From contig JAGGHK010000003.1 in assembly GCA_024104275.1 (NCBI GenBank), positions 152,609 to 216,608 on the forward strand: a stretch of DNA of 64,000 nucleotides, read 5' to 3'. The notes below the pieces were generated by a model. It was not told the origin of the DNA, did no database searches, and saw only the letters and a list, made by a program, of their open reading frames with translations. The DNA comes from Bifidobacterium sp. (GTDB lineage: Bacteria > Actinomycetota > Actinomycetes > Actinomycetales > Bifidobacteriaceae). The position numbers and the translations under genes are program-made. Below are positions 38,490 through 47,598 of this stretch, one piece after another (position 1 is the stretch's first letter; each line of letters starts with the position of its first letter).

Positions 38490-38528
38490 GGAAACCGGTT
38501 ACCCTGTGTGGCATGGGGCCCGGTTTCC
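38490..38528. terminator. hairpin between convergent genes
   Basis: GGAAACCGG at 38490-38498 and CCGGTTTCC at 38520-38528, with a 21-base G/C-rich loop that can pair further. It lies between the ends of the DUF3800-like and the LPXTG-like genes and may stop transcription from both sides. No clear T-run. Confidence 0.45.
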
Positions 38529-38617
38529 GCGTATCTGAAATCCTTCTGGCCTGCTTGCTGCATTCCCACAATCAACGTAGATTGTCAGAAAACAAGAAAT
38601 AATCATCCCGCAAGAAG

Positions 38618-39038
38618 CTACACCAGGTGACGCTGATGCGAGGCGCGGCGGCGGGAAATGGTGTTGACGACGGCGACGCCGGCGGCGGCGAAGAGCGCGT
38701 AGAACCACGGCCGGGTCCACCACGGCTTCGTGGCACCGGTCAGCGGGAGCGAGGATACGGTTTCGGCGGTGACGTCAAGCGGTGAAGGTGCGGAGACGTT
38801 AGGAGATCCGGTTCCGGTCAAGGTGGGCACATCCGAAGCGGGGGCATCCCCGACCGTCAGACTCGCGTTGCCGTTCAGCAGCACGCCTTCAGGAATCGCG
38901 ATGCTGCGCGGACGAAGCCGGGACGGAAGCGACTGACGGGAGCTCACCGACCATCGCCGACCCCGCAGGCAACGCGAACGCGAGCGCCAACGCGGCCACA
39001 GCCGCCACGACCCTGAACACCACACCACGCCTGACCAT
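38618..39038 (-). pseudogene. small LPXTG-type surface protein, frameshifted
   Basis: From ATG 39038 the frame gives MVRRGVVFRVVAAVAALALA and an AFALPAG cleavage-like site, a normal signal peptide, then stops after about 48 residues. In the +1 frame the sequence continues through IPEGVLLNGNASLTVG to SSLPLTGATKPWWTRPWFYA, a membrane helix and a basic tail (SRRRASHQRHLV) ending at 38618. This is the sortase signal plus anchor of a Gram-positive wall protein. Joined it is only about 138 residues, so a large middle part may have been deleted earlier. No sortase gene is nearby. Confidence 0.6.
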
Positions 39039-39222
39039 TCATGCCCCCAACAACACTTACAAAGACCACTCAACACCGGGAACCGCACCCGCACCACTCA
39101 CACAACAACCGCACGCGCCCAACATCAGACGCGATACATGACCTCACGTATAAAAAACACGACGGACACCACCAACACGACCACAGAACCGGCCATCCAA
39201 TAAGCATCCAACTTAAGAAAAC

Positions 39223-39366
39223 CTACAACAACTCATCGTGGCTACCGCAACGCATCACGGTGACGAGCAGCCCCTGCCATCGATACGATAAATCAGCAAC
39301 CAGTCGGCAACAATATGCAGCTCCCGGTACCGCCTGAGATTCCCTTTGAGTCGGCGATCACGGCAT
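39223..39366 (-). pseudogene. RelE/YafQ-family toxin remnant
   Basis: Minus-strand translation gives DRRLKGNLRRYRELHIVADW and LLIYRIDG, the characteristic C-terminal half of YafQ/RelE mRNA interferases. A frameshift then leads into LVTVMRCGSHDELL and a stop at 39223. The N-terminal half and the antitoxin are missing. It is a dead fragment about 48 codons long. Confidence 0.65.
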
Positions 39367-39524
39367 CTGCGGCACACAGACCACCCAATCTTTTGCAGAC
39401 CGCTTGCAGACCATTCGCAAACCAAATCGAAATTTGCGAACTATTGCGCCCCAACGTTCAATAAAAAAACGACTCTTTTGCAACCGCTTGAGCATCATCT
39501 GTTATCGCCAAGATCAAGAATCAA

Positions 39525-39615
39525 TTTTCATATCTTTTTTTATATTTCTTTTTATCTTTTTTATTTCTCTTTATTCTGTTATACATTTTACGATTATTCT
39601 AATCGCAACTAAGAA
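39525..39615. other. T-rich tract in the gap after thrB
   Basis: Within the 644-base gap 39039-39682, the stretch 39525-39615 is almost only T and A on the plus strand (runs of 5-7 T). It is strongly different from flanking DNA. I see no gene, only the toxin remnant further left. It may include the end of the thrB transcript, where the minus-strand RNA would be A-rich, so it is not a normal terminator. Confidence 0.5.
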
Positions 39616-39682
39616 AGTATACTATTCCTACTATTCCTCGATAGCGATAGTTACATCCGTTAGAAAAAACAGACAGCGGCGT

Positions 39683-40891
39683 TTAGGAAAGTGCAACTTG
39701 AACGCCTTGCGCGCTGACAGGGAGATGGAGGACGCGCCAGTGGCCGCTTTCGAGCTCGGGGGCGGCGACTTTGTCGATTTGCGCGGAGACGTCGCCGTAA
39801 TGGAGGACCAGGACGCAGGGGCCGGCTCCGGAGACGGCGGCGGCGAAACCCTTGACGCGCAACGTTTCGATGAGCTTCCAGGATGGTTGCATCAGTCCTT
39901 TCCGATAAGGCTGGTGGAGCCTGTCTTGCGTGGCGGCGAACAGCAGAGCGTTCGAGCGCGAGGCGACGACGGGGTTATCGGCGTTATCAAGGACTGATGA
40001 TTCACTGCTTTGTGATTTACCGACCGAATCGTTCACAAGACTCATCGGATTCATCGCGGCCGGAAGCAACGCAACGCGCGAAATATTGAATACCGCATCC
40101 TTATACGGCAGCTTTTGCGGCAGGGCCTCACGTGCTTTTTGCGTGGAAAGCTCGAAATCGGGGACGAAGACGGCAGCGGTCATGGCACGGGAAACCGGAT
40201 AGTTGACGGTATGAAAACCGGCACGCAGCGGCTCACCGCCCGGAATGCCTACACTCCCCACACCTTCCGCGGTCTCGAAATTCCACGAAACCGTGAGCCC
40301 GCCGTAAACCGCAGGGGCTACGTTGTCGGGATGGCCTTCCATCGAGGCGGCCATCTGGAAAATCGTCTCGCGGTTGAAATCGGCGTCACCCTGCGCGAAA
40401 GCGGCCGCCGCGGCGATGCCGGCGACGATGGCCTCGGCCGACGAACCCATGCCTCGGGCCTGTGGGATGTTGTTCTGGGCCTCAAGTGTGAAGCCGAAAC
40501 GGCGCAGGCCGAACGCCTCGCACGCGCGACGGAAAGCGGAAACGACCAGATGCGTCTCATCGCGTGGCAATGTGTCCTCGCCCTCGCCGTGAATGATTAC
40601 TTTGGCGGTGGTGTCTGAGAAAATGGCGGCGTTGCGACGGCTATCCTGCCTGATCGGATTACTCTGGTTGCCGCAACTGCCATGATTGCCCTGGTTATCT
40701 TGGCCGCCCTGGTTACTCCGAGTACTCTGGTTATCCCGATTATCTACCGGCTCGTTTTCGTTAATGGTAAATGTAAGTTCGTCGTGATAATCCAGTGCCA
40801 AGCCGACGGTGTCGAAACCGGAACCAAGATTCGCACTCGTGGCGGGCACGCGCACCCTGACCTGCCTGACTTTCGGCAACATTGACGCCAT
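39683..40891 (-). CDS. thrB: homoserine kinase with Asn/Gln-rich insertion
   Basis: 402 residues against about 300-350 usual. GHMP-kinase N-part VRVRVPATSANLGSGFDTVG. An Asn/Gln/Ser/Gly-rich insert lies at about residues 46-95, then the ATP loop NIPQARGMGSSAEAIVAG near 141-158, HPDNVAPAVYGGL, and the C-terminal VSGAGPCVLVL. A second Ser/Asn-rich insert is near 290-310. It phosphorylates homoserine in threonine synthesis. It lies 9 bases downstream of hom on the same strand, a hom-thrB operon. The inserts are probably surface loops; core motifs are intact. Confidence 0.95.
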   Translation of the reverse strand: MASMLPKVRQVRVRVPATSANLGSGFDTVGLALDYHDELTFTINENEPVDNRDNQSTRSNQGGQDNQGNHGSCGNQSNPIRQDSRRNAAIFSDTTAKVIIHGEGEDTLPRDETHLVVSAFRRACEAFGLRRFGFTLEAQNNIPQARGMGSSAEAIVAGIAAAAAFAQGDADFNRETIFQMAASMEGHPDNVAPAVYGGLTVSWNFETAEGVGSVGIPGGEPLRAGFHTVNYPVSRAMTAAVFVPDFELSTQKAREALPQKLPYKDAVFNISRVALLPAAMNPMSLVNDSVGKSQSSESSVLDNADNPVVASRSNALLFAATQDRLHQPYRKGLMQPSWKLIETLRVKGFAAAVSGAGPCVLVLHYGDVSAQIDKVAAPELESGHWRVLHLPVSAQGVQVALS

Positions 40892-40900
40892 AACGTCTCC

Positions 40901-42283
40901 TCACATCTCACGCAAGATCGAAGGCTCGCCGATGACGAAGTCGAACTTGCAGACATCCTCGACCGTTTCGCGCAGCTTGGTTTCGTTGCACTGGTGCGTC
41001 ACGACGCGCAGAGTCTGCAGCTCGCCGGAATAGCCGGGATCGTGCGGCGTCGGCTTCAGGTCCTGGTTGATGCCGTTGATGGAGACGTTATGATCGGCGA
41101 AGGTCTTGGAAATCGCGGCAAGGATGCCCGGGCGGTCGCAGATACGGAAACGAACGGCGAACGCGGCGCGGGAGGCGCTCAACGGGGCCTTGGGCAGGTT
41201 CTGATACATCGAGATCTGCGGACCGGTGCCACCTTGGACGATATGACGGGCGACGGTGACGATGTCGCCCATGACCGCCGAAGCGGTGGGTGCGCCGCCC
41301 GCGCCTCGGCCGTAGAACATCAGGTCATCGGCCGCCTGCGCGTGCACGAACGCCGCGTTGTAGCTGCCGTGAACGCTGGCGAGCGGATGATCGTCGGGAA
41401 TGAGCGCCGGATAGACGCGCGCGGAAACGCCGTCTTCGCCATTGACCACGACCGCAAGCAGCTTGATGACCTTGTGCTCGGCCTTGGCTAACGCGATATC
41501 GTCGGCGGTAATACTTGTAATACCTTCCATGGTGACGTCATCGATGCTCACCGGGGTATGGAACGCCAGCGAGGCCACGATGGCCGCCTTGTTCGCCGCA
41601 TCCTCGCCCTCGACGTCGCCCGTCGGATCGGCCTCGGCGTAACCCTTGGCCTGCGCGTCCTTCAAAGCCACCTCGAAATCGAGGCCTTTGGTGGTCATCT
41701 CGTCGAGAATGTAATTGGTGGTGCCGTTGAGGATGCCAATGACGCTGGTGACTTTGTCGCCAACCAACGATTCACGCAGCGGGCGAATCAGCGGAATCGC
41801 GCCGCCGACGGCCGCTTCAAAGTAGATGTCGACGCCGTCTTCCTCGGCCGCGCGATAGATTTCGGGGCCATATTTCGCAAGCAACGCCTTGTTGGCGGTG
41901 ACCACGGACGCACCGCTGTCGAGCGCCTTCAAAACCAGCGTGCGCGCGGGCTCGAGGCCGCCAATGAGCTCGACGAGGATGTCACTATGGGTGACGACAT
42001 ACTTGGTATCCGTGGTGAGGAGTGCTTTATCGATCCAAGGAGCGGTGACCTTTTCGGGGTGACGGCAGGCGATTCCGGATATCTCAAGCGGCTGGCCAAT
42101 GCGCTGCTGGAGCTCTTCCTTCTGCTCGGTAAGTATTCTGGCGACTTCGGAACCGACCGTTCCGGCACCAAGCAGACCCACACGGATCGGGGTCGAGCTG
42201 TTGTGAATGCCCTTGCGCAGGACTTCGGCCTCGCTGCCATCATCGTCAGTTTGCTGCCCTGACAAGCCTTCCACCGAACCCAT
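40901..42283 (-). CDS. hom: homoserine dehydrogenase with ACT domain
   Basis: 460 residues from ATG 42283, behind GGGAGAGTGGT; an ATG at 42301 is possible. It has IRVGLLGAGTVGSEVARIL for NAD(P) binding, TANKALLAKYGPEIY with the catalytic Lys, and AAVGGAIPLIRPLRESLVGD. GILNGTTNYILDEM and YAEADPTGDVEGEDAANKAA are the substrate site. A C-terminal ACT domain (FRICDRPGILAAISKTFADH) is for threonine feedback. It reduces aspartate semialdehyde to homoserine at the branch to threonine and methionine. Upstream of thrB, downstream of lysA. Confidence 0.97.
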   Translation of the reverse strand: MGSVEGLSGQQTDDDGSEAEVLRKGIHNSSTPIRVGLLGAGTVGSEVARILTEQKEELQQRIGQPLEISGIACRHPEKVTAPWIDKALLTTDTKYVVTHSDILVELIGGLEPARTLVLKALDSGASVVTANKALLAKYGPEIYRAAEEDGVDIYFEAAVGGAIPLIRPLRESLVGDKVTSVIGILNGTTNYILDEMTTKGLDFEVALKDAQAKGYAEADPTGDVEGEDAANKAAIVASLAFHTPVSIDDVTMEGITSITADDIALAKAEHKVIKLLAVVVNGEDGVSARVYPALIPDDHPLASVHGSYNAAFVHAQAADDLMFYGRGAGGAPTASAVMGDIVTVARHIVQGGTGPQISMYQNLPKAPLSASRAAFAVRFRICDRPGILAAISKTFADHNVSINGINQDLKPTPHDPGYSGELQTLRVVTHQCNETKLRETVEDVCKFDFVIGEPSILREM

Positions 42284-42381
42284 ACCACTCTCCCATTTCA
42301 ACCGCTTTTACTACATCACACTTTGCTTAGACTTACTAATCCTAGGTAATGAATTCGACACCTCACGAACGGAGAATATCG

Positions 42382-43980
42382 TCAGCTCACATCCAAAGCG
42401 AGAAGGTCGTCAATGGTCTGGCGGCGCATCATGAGATGAGCATCTTTATCGCTGACGGCTATCACCGCGGGGATAAGCGCCTGGTTGTAGTTGCTGGCCA
42501 TCGTGCGACCGTAGGCTCCGGTGACAGGAATCGCGAGGATGTCACCGCGTTTGAGATCGCGGGGCAGGCGGCATTCGTGCACGAGGATGTCGCCGGATTC
42601 GCAGTGCATGCCGACCACACGGGCGAGCATGGAATCCTTGAGATCGCCGTTTTCGTCGCGTTCGCCGCCGCGGTCGCGGTTGGCGAGCAGTGCCGTGTAA
42701 TCCGCACCGTAGAGCGCTGGACGGATGTTGTCGCTCATCCCGCCGTCGACTGAAACGTAGGTGCGCTCCGAAATGGGATTGCCGGCTGCGTCTTTCGTGC
42801 CCTTCGGCAACGCGACACGTTTGATGGTGCCGACACGGTAGAGCGTGACACCTGCGGGCGCGACGATCCAGCGACCGGGCTCGAAAGAGATAACCGGGGC
42901 AGGCATGCCCAGTGCCTTGTTGATCAAGGTGACCGCTTGCGCCAGTCTGCCGAGCTCGGCGTCGATGTCCATGGAATCCTCGGAATCGGTGTAAGCCACG
43001 GAATAGCCGCCGCCCAAGTCGACCTCGGGCAGGGTGTAGGCATCGGTGGCGTAGAAGGTCTTGCGCAAGAGCATCATGCGCCGCGCGGCTTCGATGAAGG
43101 CGTTGGCGTCGTGAATCTGGGAGCCGATATGCGAATGGATGCCGACCAGTTCGAGGTCGTCCTGGCGCTGGTAGATGTCTTTGAGCACCGCGAGCGCCGG
43201 CCCGTCCGCCACCGCGTTCATGGCTTCGGCCAGTTCGCGGTCAGCATCGGAGACCTTGACATGGCTCATATCGTAAGGATATTTGATGGAATAATCGAGC
43301 TTGGGTTTTTGTGCAGAGTCTGTAGAGTTGAGCAAATCGTCGGCATGATCATCTTCGCTATTTGCATTACTCAATTTGCCAAGAATATCGAGAATTTCCG
43401 GACCGGCACCAGCCGGCAGAAGGGGCACGCCGAATTTCTGATCTTCGTGCGCGGTGGAGATGTATTCGTGGCCGCCGGCATGAATACCGGAGGTGACGCG
43501 AAGCATCACGCGGGCACGCTTGCCCAGACGGTGCGCGATGGCGGCGATACGGGCGGGCTCGTCCGGCGAATCGACGACGATCTTCGAGAAGCCTTCCTTG
43601 ATGGCCAGCTCGATTTCTTCGTCGGATTTGTTGTTGCCGTGCAGCACGAGCCTACGCCCTGGAGCGCCGGCGGCGAGCGCGATCTTAATCTCCCCCATCG
43701 AACAGGTGTCGACGGACATGCCGGCCTGAGTGACGATGCGCACGACCTCCTTGGAGAGGAACGCCTTGCCCGCAAAGCTGACGTGCGTGGTATTGGTATT
43801 GAACGCTTTCGCGGTGGAACGCACGAACTTTTGCGCGCGAGCACGCACTTCGTCGGTATCGATGAGATAAAGCGGCGAGCCGAATTCGTTCAGCAACGAC
43901 GCAGCGCTGTGCCCATGGAACGTCAGTTCGCCGTTATCGTTGAATGCGGTCGCTTCCGGCCAAATCGGAGTGATGCCCAT
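42382..43980 (-). CDS. lysA: diaminopimelate decarboxylase
   Basis: 532 residues, longer than the usual about 420. PLP lysine at about 72 in THVSFAGKAF, HGNNKSDEEIELAI, then GIHSHIGSQIHDANAF, VDLGGGYSVAY, and FEPGRWIVAPAGVTLYRVG. The CESGD motif (MHCESGDILVHE) is the catalytic Cys/Glu pair. The extra length includes an acidic insert near 200-240 (NANSEDDHADDLLNSTDSA). It makes L-lysine from meso-diaminopimelate. Directly downstream of argS, an arrangement common in actinobacteria (argS-lysA-hom-thrB). Confidence 0.97.
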   Translation of the reverse strand: MGITPIWPEATAFNDNGELTFHGHSAASLLNEFGSPLYLIDTDEVRARAQKFVRSTAKAFNTNTTHVSFAGKAFLSKEVVRIVTQAGMSVDTCSMGEIKIALAAGAPGRRLVLHGNNKSDEEIELAIKEGFSKIVVDSPDEPARIAAIAHRLGKRARVMLRVTSGIHAGGHEYISTAHEDQKFGVPLLPAGAGPEILDILGKLSNANSEDDHADDLLNSTDSAQKPKLDYSIKYPYDMSHVKVSDADRELAEAMNAVADGPALAVLKDIYQRQDDLELVGIHSHIGSQIHDANAFIEAARRMMLLRKTFYATDAYTLPEVDLGGGYSVAYTDSEDSMDIDAELGRLAQAVTLINKALGMPAPVISFEPGRWIVAPAGVTLYRVGTIKRVALPKGTKDAAGNPISERTYVSVDGGMSDNIRPALYGADYTALLANRDRGGERDENGDLKDSMLARVVGMHCESGDILVHECRLPRDLKRGDILAIPVTGAYGRTMASNYNQALIPAVIAVSDKDAHLMMRRQTIDDLLALDVS

Positions 43981-44032
43981 AATCCGCCTCTTCTTCTCGC
44001 TAATTTTTAAATATCTAAAACAATATGAACTA

Positions 44033-45943
44033 TCACATCTTGTCGGGTGCGGTGACGCCGAGCATCGCCAGGCCAGAGGCGATGACGCGCTGGACGGCGT
44101 CGTTCAACTGCAGGCGAGCTGCGGCGCGGGCCGGTTCCGGGTTCTTGGCAATGCGCGCGGCCTCAAGCTTGGCGGCGTCCTTTTCGCGGGCTTCGAGATC
44201 GGTCAGGTCCATGGGCACCACGCGCTCGAGGTTGTACCACTTGTGGTACGTTCCGGCGAGGGACTCAAGATAGTGCGCGATCTTGTGCGGGGCGCGCAGG
44301 TCGCCGGCGTCAGAGACGACGGACGGCCACTGGGCGAGCGAGCCCAGCACCTCGCCATCAGCGGCGGTGTCGAGCAGCGATAGGTCGGCGGTATTCGCGT
44401 CAATCTTCGCGGCTTCGGCGTTGCGGTCGACGTTGCAACTGCGGGCGTGCGCATACTGAACGTAGTACACAGGGTTTTCGTTGGTGTGCGAGGCGAGCAC
44501 GTCGAGGTCGATGTCGACGCTGGTGTTGTAGTCGGTACGAGCCAGCGAATAACGCGCGGCATCCACGCCCACGGCCTCCACCAAGTCGTCGATGGTGACG
44601 ACGTTGCCGGCGCGCTTGGACATGCGCACGGCCTTGCCGTCCTTCATCACGTTGACCAGCTGGCCGATGAGAATCTGCATGTTCTCGCCGGGCTTGTCGC
44701 CGAACGCGGCGCACATCGCCATCATGCGGCCGATGTAGCCGTGATGGTCGGCGCCGAGCATATAGATCGCGATGTCGGCGGGAGCGGAAGGCGATCCAGC
44801 GCGGTGGCGCTTGTTGTAGTAGTAAGCGATGTCGGCGGCAAAGTAGGCATACTCGCCGTTCGACTTGATGATGACGCGGTCCTTGTCGTCGCCGTGCTTG
44901 GTGGAGGCGAACCAGGTGGCCCCGTCCTTTTCGTAGATGTCGCCCTGCTCGCGCAGCTTGGCGATGGCCTCTTTGACGGCACCGTCCTGATACAGGCTGT
45001 TTTCATGGAACCACACGTCGAAGTCGACACGGAAATCCTTCATGGACTGTTGGATCTCGGCGAACATCATCGGCACCGCGCGCTTGCGGAACTCCTCGCG
45101 CTGTTCAGAATCACCCTCGCCCAGCGGATTGCCGTCCTTATCGACTCCGCCGTCGACGCGTGGCAAGTTCAGCACGTCAATGCCGTCGGCCTTGGCTTCT
45201 GCGATCACACGGTCGGCGATTTCGTTGATATAGGTGCCCTTGTAGCCATCCGCCGGGGTTTCCTCGCCATGGGCCGCCGCCACGAGCGATTTGGCGAAGC
45301 GGTTGATCTGCTCACCGTGGTCGTTGAAGTAGTATTCGCGCACGACCTTGGCACCGTTGGCCTCAAGCACGCGGGCCATGGAATCGCCAGTCGCCGCCCA
45401 GCGCACGCCGCCGATGTGGATCGGGCCGGTCGGGTTGGCCGAGACGAATTCGAGATTGAGCGTCTTGCCGCCCAAGTGGTCGTTCAGGCCGAACTTCGTG
45501 GAATGGACGGTTTGCGCTTCAGTCTCGGTTCCAGCTGCTTCGGTATCGCTGTCCTTGCCCTTCCAGACTTCCACACCCTTATCAATGGGCTCCATTTCAA
45601 CGCCCTGGTCGAGAATCTGCGAAACCACAGCAGCGGCCGAAGCGGAATCAAGCGTGATGTTGATGAACCCGGGACCGGCCACTTCGACAGACGCAACGCC
45701 GTCGGCGTCCCGCAGTTTCGCCGCAAATGCCTCTGCCAAATCGCGCGGCTTCATGCCGGCTTTCTTGGCCAGCTGCATCGCCACGTTCGACGACCAATCG
45801 CCATGCGCACGGTCCTTCGGCCGCATCACCGCCAGCTTCTCAACCGCCGGAATCAGCTCAACGGTCAGTTCGCCGGCTTCCCCCGCCGAAACCAACTCAT
45901 GTGCAATATCAGAAATAAGTTCACTTAACGCTTCAGGATTCAT
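44033..45943 (-). CDS. argS: arginyl-tRNA synthetase
   Basis: 636 residues from ATG 45943 (MNPEALSELISDIAHELV), where homology begins; ATG 45988 adds an unlikely leader. It has the N-terminal Add-1 domain, then FVSANPTGPIHIGGVRWAA (HIGH-type signature). LVEAVGVDAARYSLARTDYN follows, along with VRMSKRAGN (KMSKS type) and a DALR anticodon-binding domain ending SGLAMLGVTAPDKM. It has a small charged insert near 140-160. It charges tRNA-Arg; a tRNA-Arg gene is 0.7 kb away. First of the argS-lysA-hom-thrB series. Confidence 0.97.
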   Translation of the reverse strand: MNPEALSELISDIAHELVSAGEAGELTVELIPAVEKLAVMRPKDRAHGDWSSNVAMQLAKKAGMKPRDLAEAFAAKLRDADGVASVEVAGPGFINITLDSASAAAVVSQILDQGVEMEPIDKGVEVWKGKDSDTEAAGTETEAQTVHSTKFGLNDHLGGKTLNLEFVSANPTGPIHIGGVRWAATGDSMARVLEANGAKVVREYYFNDHGEQINRFAKSLVAAAHGEETPADGYKGTYINEIADRVIAEAKADGIDVLNLPRVDGGVDKDGNPLGEGDSEQREEFRKRAVPMMFAEIQQSMKDFRVDFDVWFHENSLYQDGAVKEAIAKLREQGDIYEKDGATWFASTKHGDDKDRVIIKSNGEYAYFAADIAYYYNKRHRAGSPSAPADIAIYMLGADHHGYIGRMMAMCAAFGDKPGENMQILIGQLVNVMKDGKAVRMSKRAGNVVTIDDLVEAVGVDAARYSLARTDYNTSVDIDLDVLASHTNENPVYYVQYAHARSCNVDRNAEAAKIDANTADLSLLDTAADGEVLGSLAQWPSVVSDAGDLRAPHKIAHYLESLAGTYHKWYNLERVVPMDLTDLEAREKDAAKLEAARIAKNPEPARAAARLQLNDAVQRVIASGLAMLGVTAPDKM

Positions 45944-46106
45944 GTTCCACAGTCTAGCGTGTCGAGTGAACCTTCTCAGCCGAACCAAGCAACCGAAATC
46001 CGGTCTGTAACAATGAGGCTGTTTATCGTCTCGTCATTACCGATATCGATATCATCAATCGCCAGACCAAGAAATCACGATGAAAGCAAACGCAAAAAGT
46101 TTAAAG

Positions 46107-46161
46107 TATACTGAAAACTTTTTACGATTTTCCAATAGTTTCATTTATACTGAAAACTTTT
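46107..46161. repeat. 16-bp direct repeat TATACTGAAAACTTTT, 39-bp spacing
   Basis: Copies at 46107-46122 and 46146-46161. The first is also the right half of an inverted repeat (AAAAAGTT at 46094-46101 with AACTTTTT). Each copy contains TATACT, a fair -10 element. It lies in the 307-base divergent gap between argS and the gene at 46251, so it may be paired operators or twin promoters for that gene. Confidence 0.55.
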
Positions 46162-46250
46162 ATACCACCATAATTATGGCCACGTTCTGTTAGGAATCGA
46201 AAGGTAGCATAGTGGTGAAAACGTAATTGGCATCTCAGGAAGAGGGAATC

Positions 46251-46610
46251 ATGGGAATTCTGAACGGTGGAATGAAAGCGGAACGCCACGTGTATGCGAC
46301 GGCTCCGGACGAGACCTACAAGGCTGTGGTCGAACTGCTGCGCAATAGCAAGACGTTCACGCTGAAAGCCCGCAATGACGAGAAGCAGGCTTGCATCTTC
46401 ACTACAGGCGTCACGGCGTTTGCGTGGGGCGAAGACCTCGTGGCGACCGTGGACAAGGCCGAAGGCGGATCGAGCGTGAGCGCGCTGGTACGTTCCAAGA
46501 CGAAGCGAGCGCCACTCACCCAGATTCACAAGAATAAAAAGGACATCAAGCTGTTCTTCAACGAACTCGACCAAAAGCTTGGGTCGGAGGACTCCGCGCA
46601 ACAGCAATAG
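46251..46610 (+). CDS. conserved small hypothetical protein
   Basis: 119 residues from ATG 46251 (site GAGGGAATC); an in-frame earlier ATG at 46227 is less likely. No signal peptide or membrane helix. A mixed alpha/beta pattern: MGILNGGMKAERHVYATAPD, TYKAVVELLRNSKTFTLKAR, ACIFTTGVTAFAWGEDLVAT, then a helical Lys/Asn end. Two Trp/Phe-rich strands suggest a small START-like or PH-like sheet, which is inference only. I do not recognise the family. It stands alone, followed by tRNA-Arg on the other strand. Confidence 0.7.
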   Translation: MGILNGGMKAERHVYATAPDETYKAVVELLRNSKTFTLKARNDEKQACIFTTGVTAFAWGEDLVATVDKAEGGSSVSALVRSKTKRAPLTQIHKNKKDIKLFFNELDQKLGSEDSAQQQ

Positions 46611-46633
46611 ACAAGCCGACGACGGCAATTTAG

Positions 46634-46707
46634 TGGGCCCAACGGGATTCGAACCCGCGACCTTTCGCTCCGGAGGCGAACGCTCTATCCAGCTGAGCTA
46701 CGGACCC
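46634..46707 (-). tRNA. tRNA-Arg (CCG anticodon)
   Basis: A 74-nt cloverleaf on the minus strand: acceptor GGGTCCG/TGGGCCC (with G-U pairs), D-loop AGCTGGATAG, anticodon loop CTCCGGA (anticodon CCG), T-arm GGGTTCGAATCCC, discriminator A. The 3' CCA is not encoded. Reads the CGG codon. Confidence 0.96.
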
Positions 46708-46947
46708 AAACAACTGTTACAGCATAGCACCGCAGCCGACCAAACGACTCGGCTCCAACAGCACCTGACGGTGATATAAGTTGATATAACTGATCAACGC
46801 TGAATCTGTTGCCAGCCGACATGCCTTCGGACCGCTGCGCGCAAACGAGACGCGTGATCGCGAACCTCGCCTCATATTCCGTTTGTTCCGGCTCGCATAT
46901 ATGCACAAACAAGTGCACAGCGCCGCCATTTCGTCTAGACTTAGTAT

Positions 46948-47598
46948 ATGGCTCCTGAAATGAACGATTTCGAATTCGACCGGCGGTTCTTCTGCCGGAC
47001 CATGCCCGCGGAACTTGACGACGGCAGCGCGCCGACGCTGATCGTGCAGAGCTACTATGTTCATTCGGATAATTACGCGCTGCGCGCGCGTCTGATAAGC
47101 CGGAAAATCCGTATCGAAATGAACGCCGACACCGACGCGATGGCGGTGCTCGACCAGTACCGAGACAGCTTCACCGAAGCGTCCGTCGCCATCAAGGGCC
47201 CGTCCGTGGGCGGTACGCGTTACGAGGCCGAGCGCGAAATCGACGCCAATATCGCCGCGGAACTCATCAAGCGCGGCGGCGAGATCATCATCAAGAACCG
47301 TTTCGCTGCGTGGATCGGCGAGGACGGCTGGGACATCGACGTGTTCGGCGGGTCCAACGCGCCGCTGGTGGTGGCCGAGGCCAAACGCAGCCGGCCGGTC
47401 ACGAATCTCATCATCCCCGATTTCTGCGTCACCGAAATCACCGATCAGGCACGTTTCTCCAACGATGGGCTCGCCGGCAGGCCGTTTGCGACCTGGAGCA
47501 AGGACTTCGACCGAGAGCTGGCCGAACAGGGTCCCCATTTCGAGCAGATCTACGGCCGCAACCGTCATGAATCTTCGACTTCAGACGCATCTTTCTGA
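46948..47598 (+). CDS. CYTH-domain protein (triphosphate tunnel metalloenzyme family)
   Basis: 216 residues. DFEFDRRFFCRTMPAEL corresponds to the ExExK-like N-terminal motif, here with changes (E-F-D-R-R). PTLIVQSYYV and YALRARLISRKIRI give the paired strands with Arg side chains. WDIDVFGGSNAPLVVAEAKR, FCVTEITDQARFSNDGLAGR and the final PFATW fit CYTH proteins. These bind triphosphates in a beta tunnel; activity may be triphosphatase or cyclase. A TAGACT box 6 bases before ATG suggests a leaderless mRNA. It ends where the 51-bp array starts. Confidence 0.8.
   Translation: MAPEMNDFEFDRRFFCRTMPAELDDGSAPTLIVQSYYVHSDNYALRARLISRKIRIEMNADTDAMAVLDQYRDSFTEASVAIKGPSVGGTRYEAEREIDANIAAELIKRGGEIIIKNRFAAWIGEDGWDIDVFGGSNAPLVVAEAKRSRPVTNLIIPDFCVTEITDQARFSNDGLAGRPFATWSKDFDRELAEQGPHFEQIYGRNRHESSTSDASF

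Noticed and set aside
44447-45928. Plus-strand open frame opposite argS
   Set aside because: Antisense shadow of argS.
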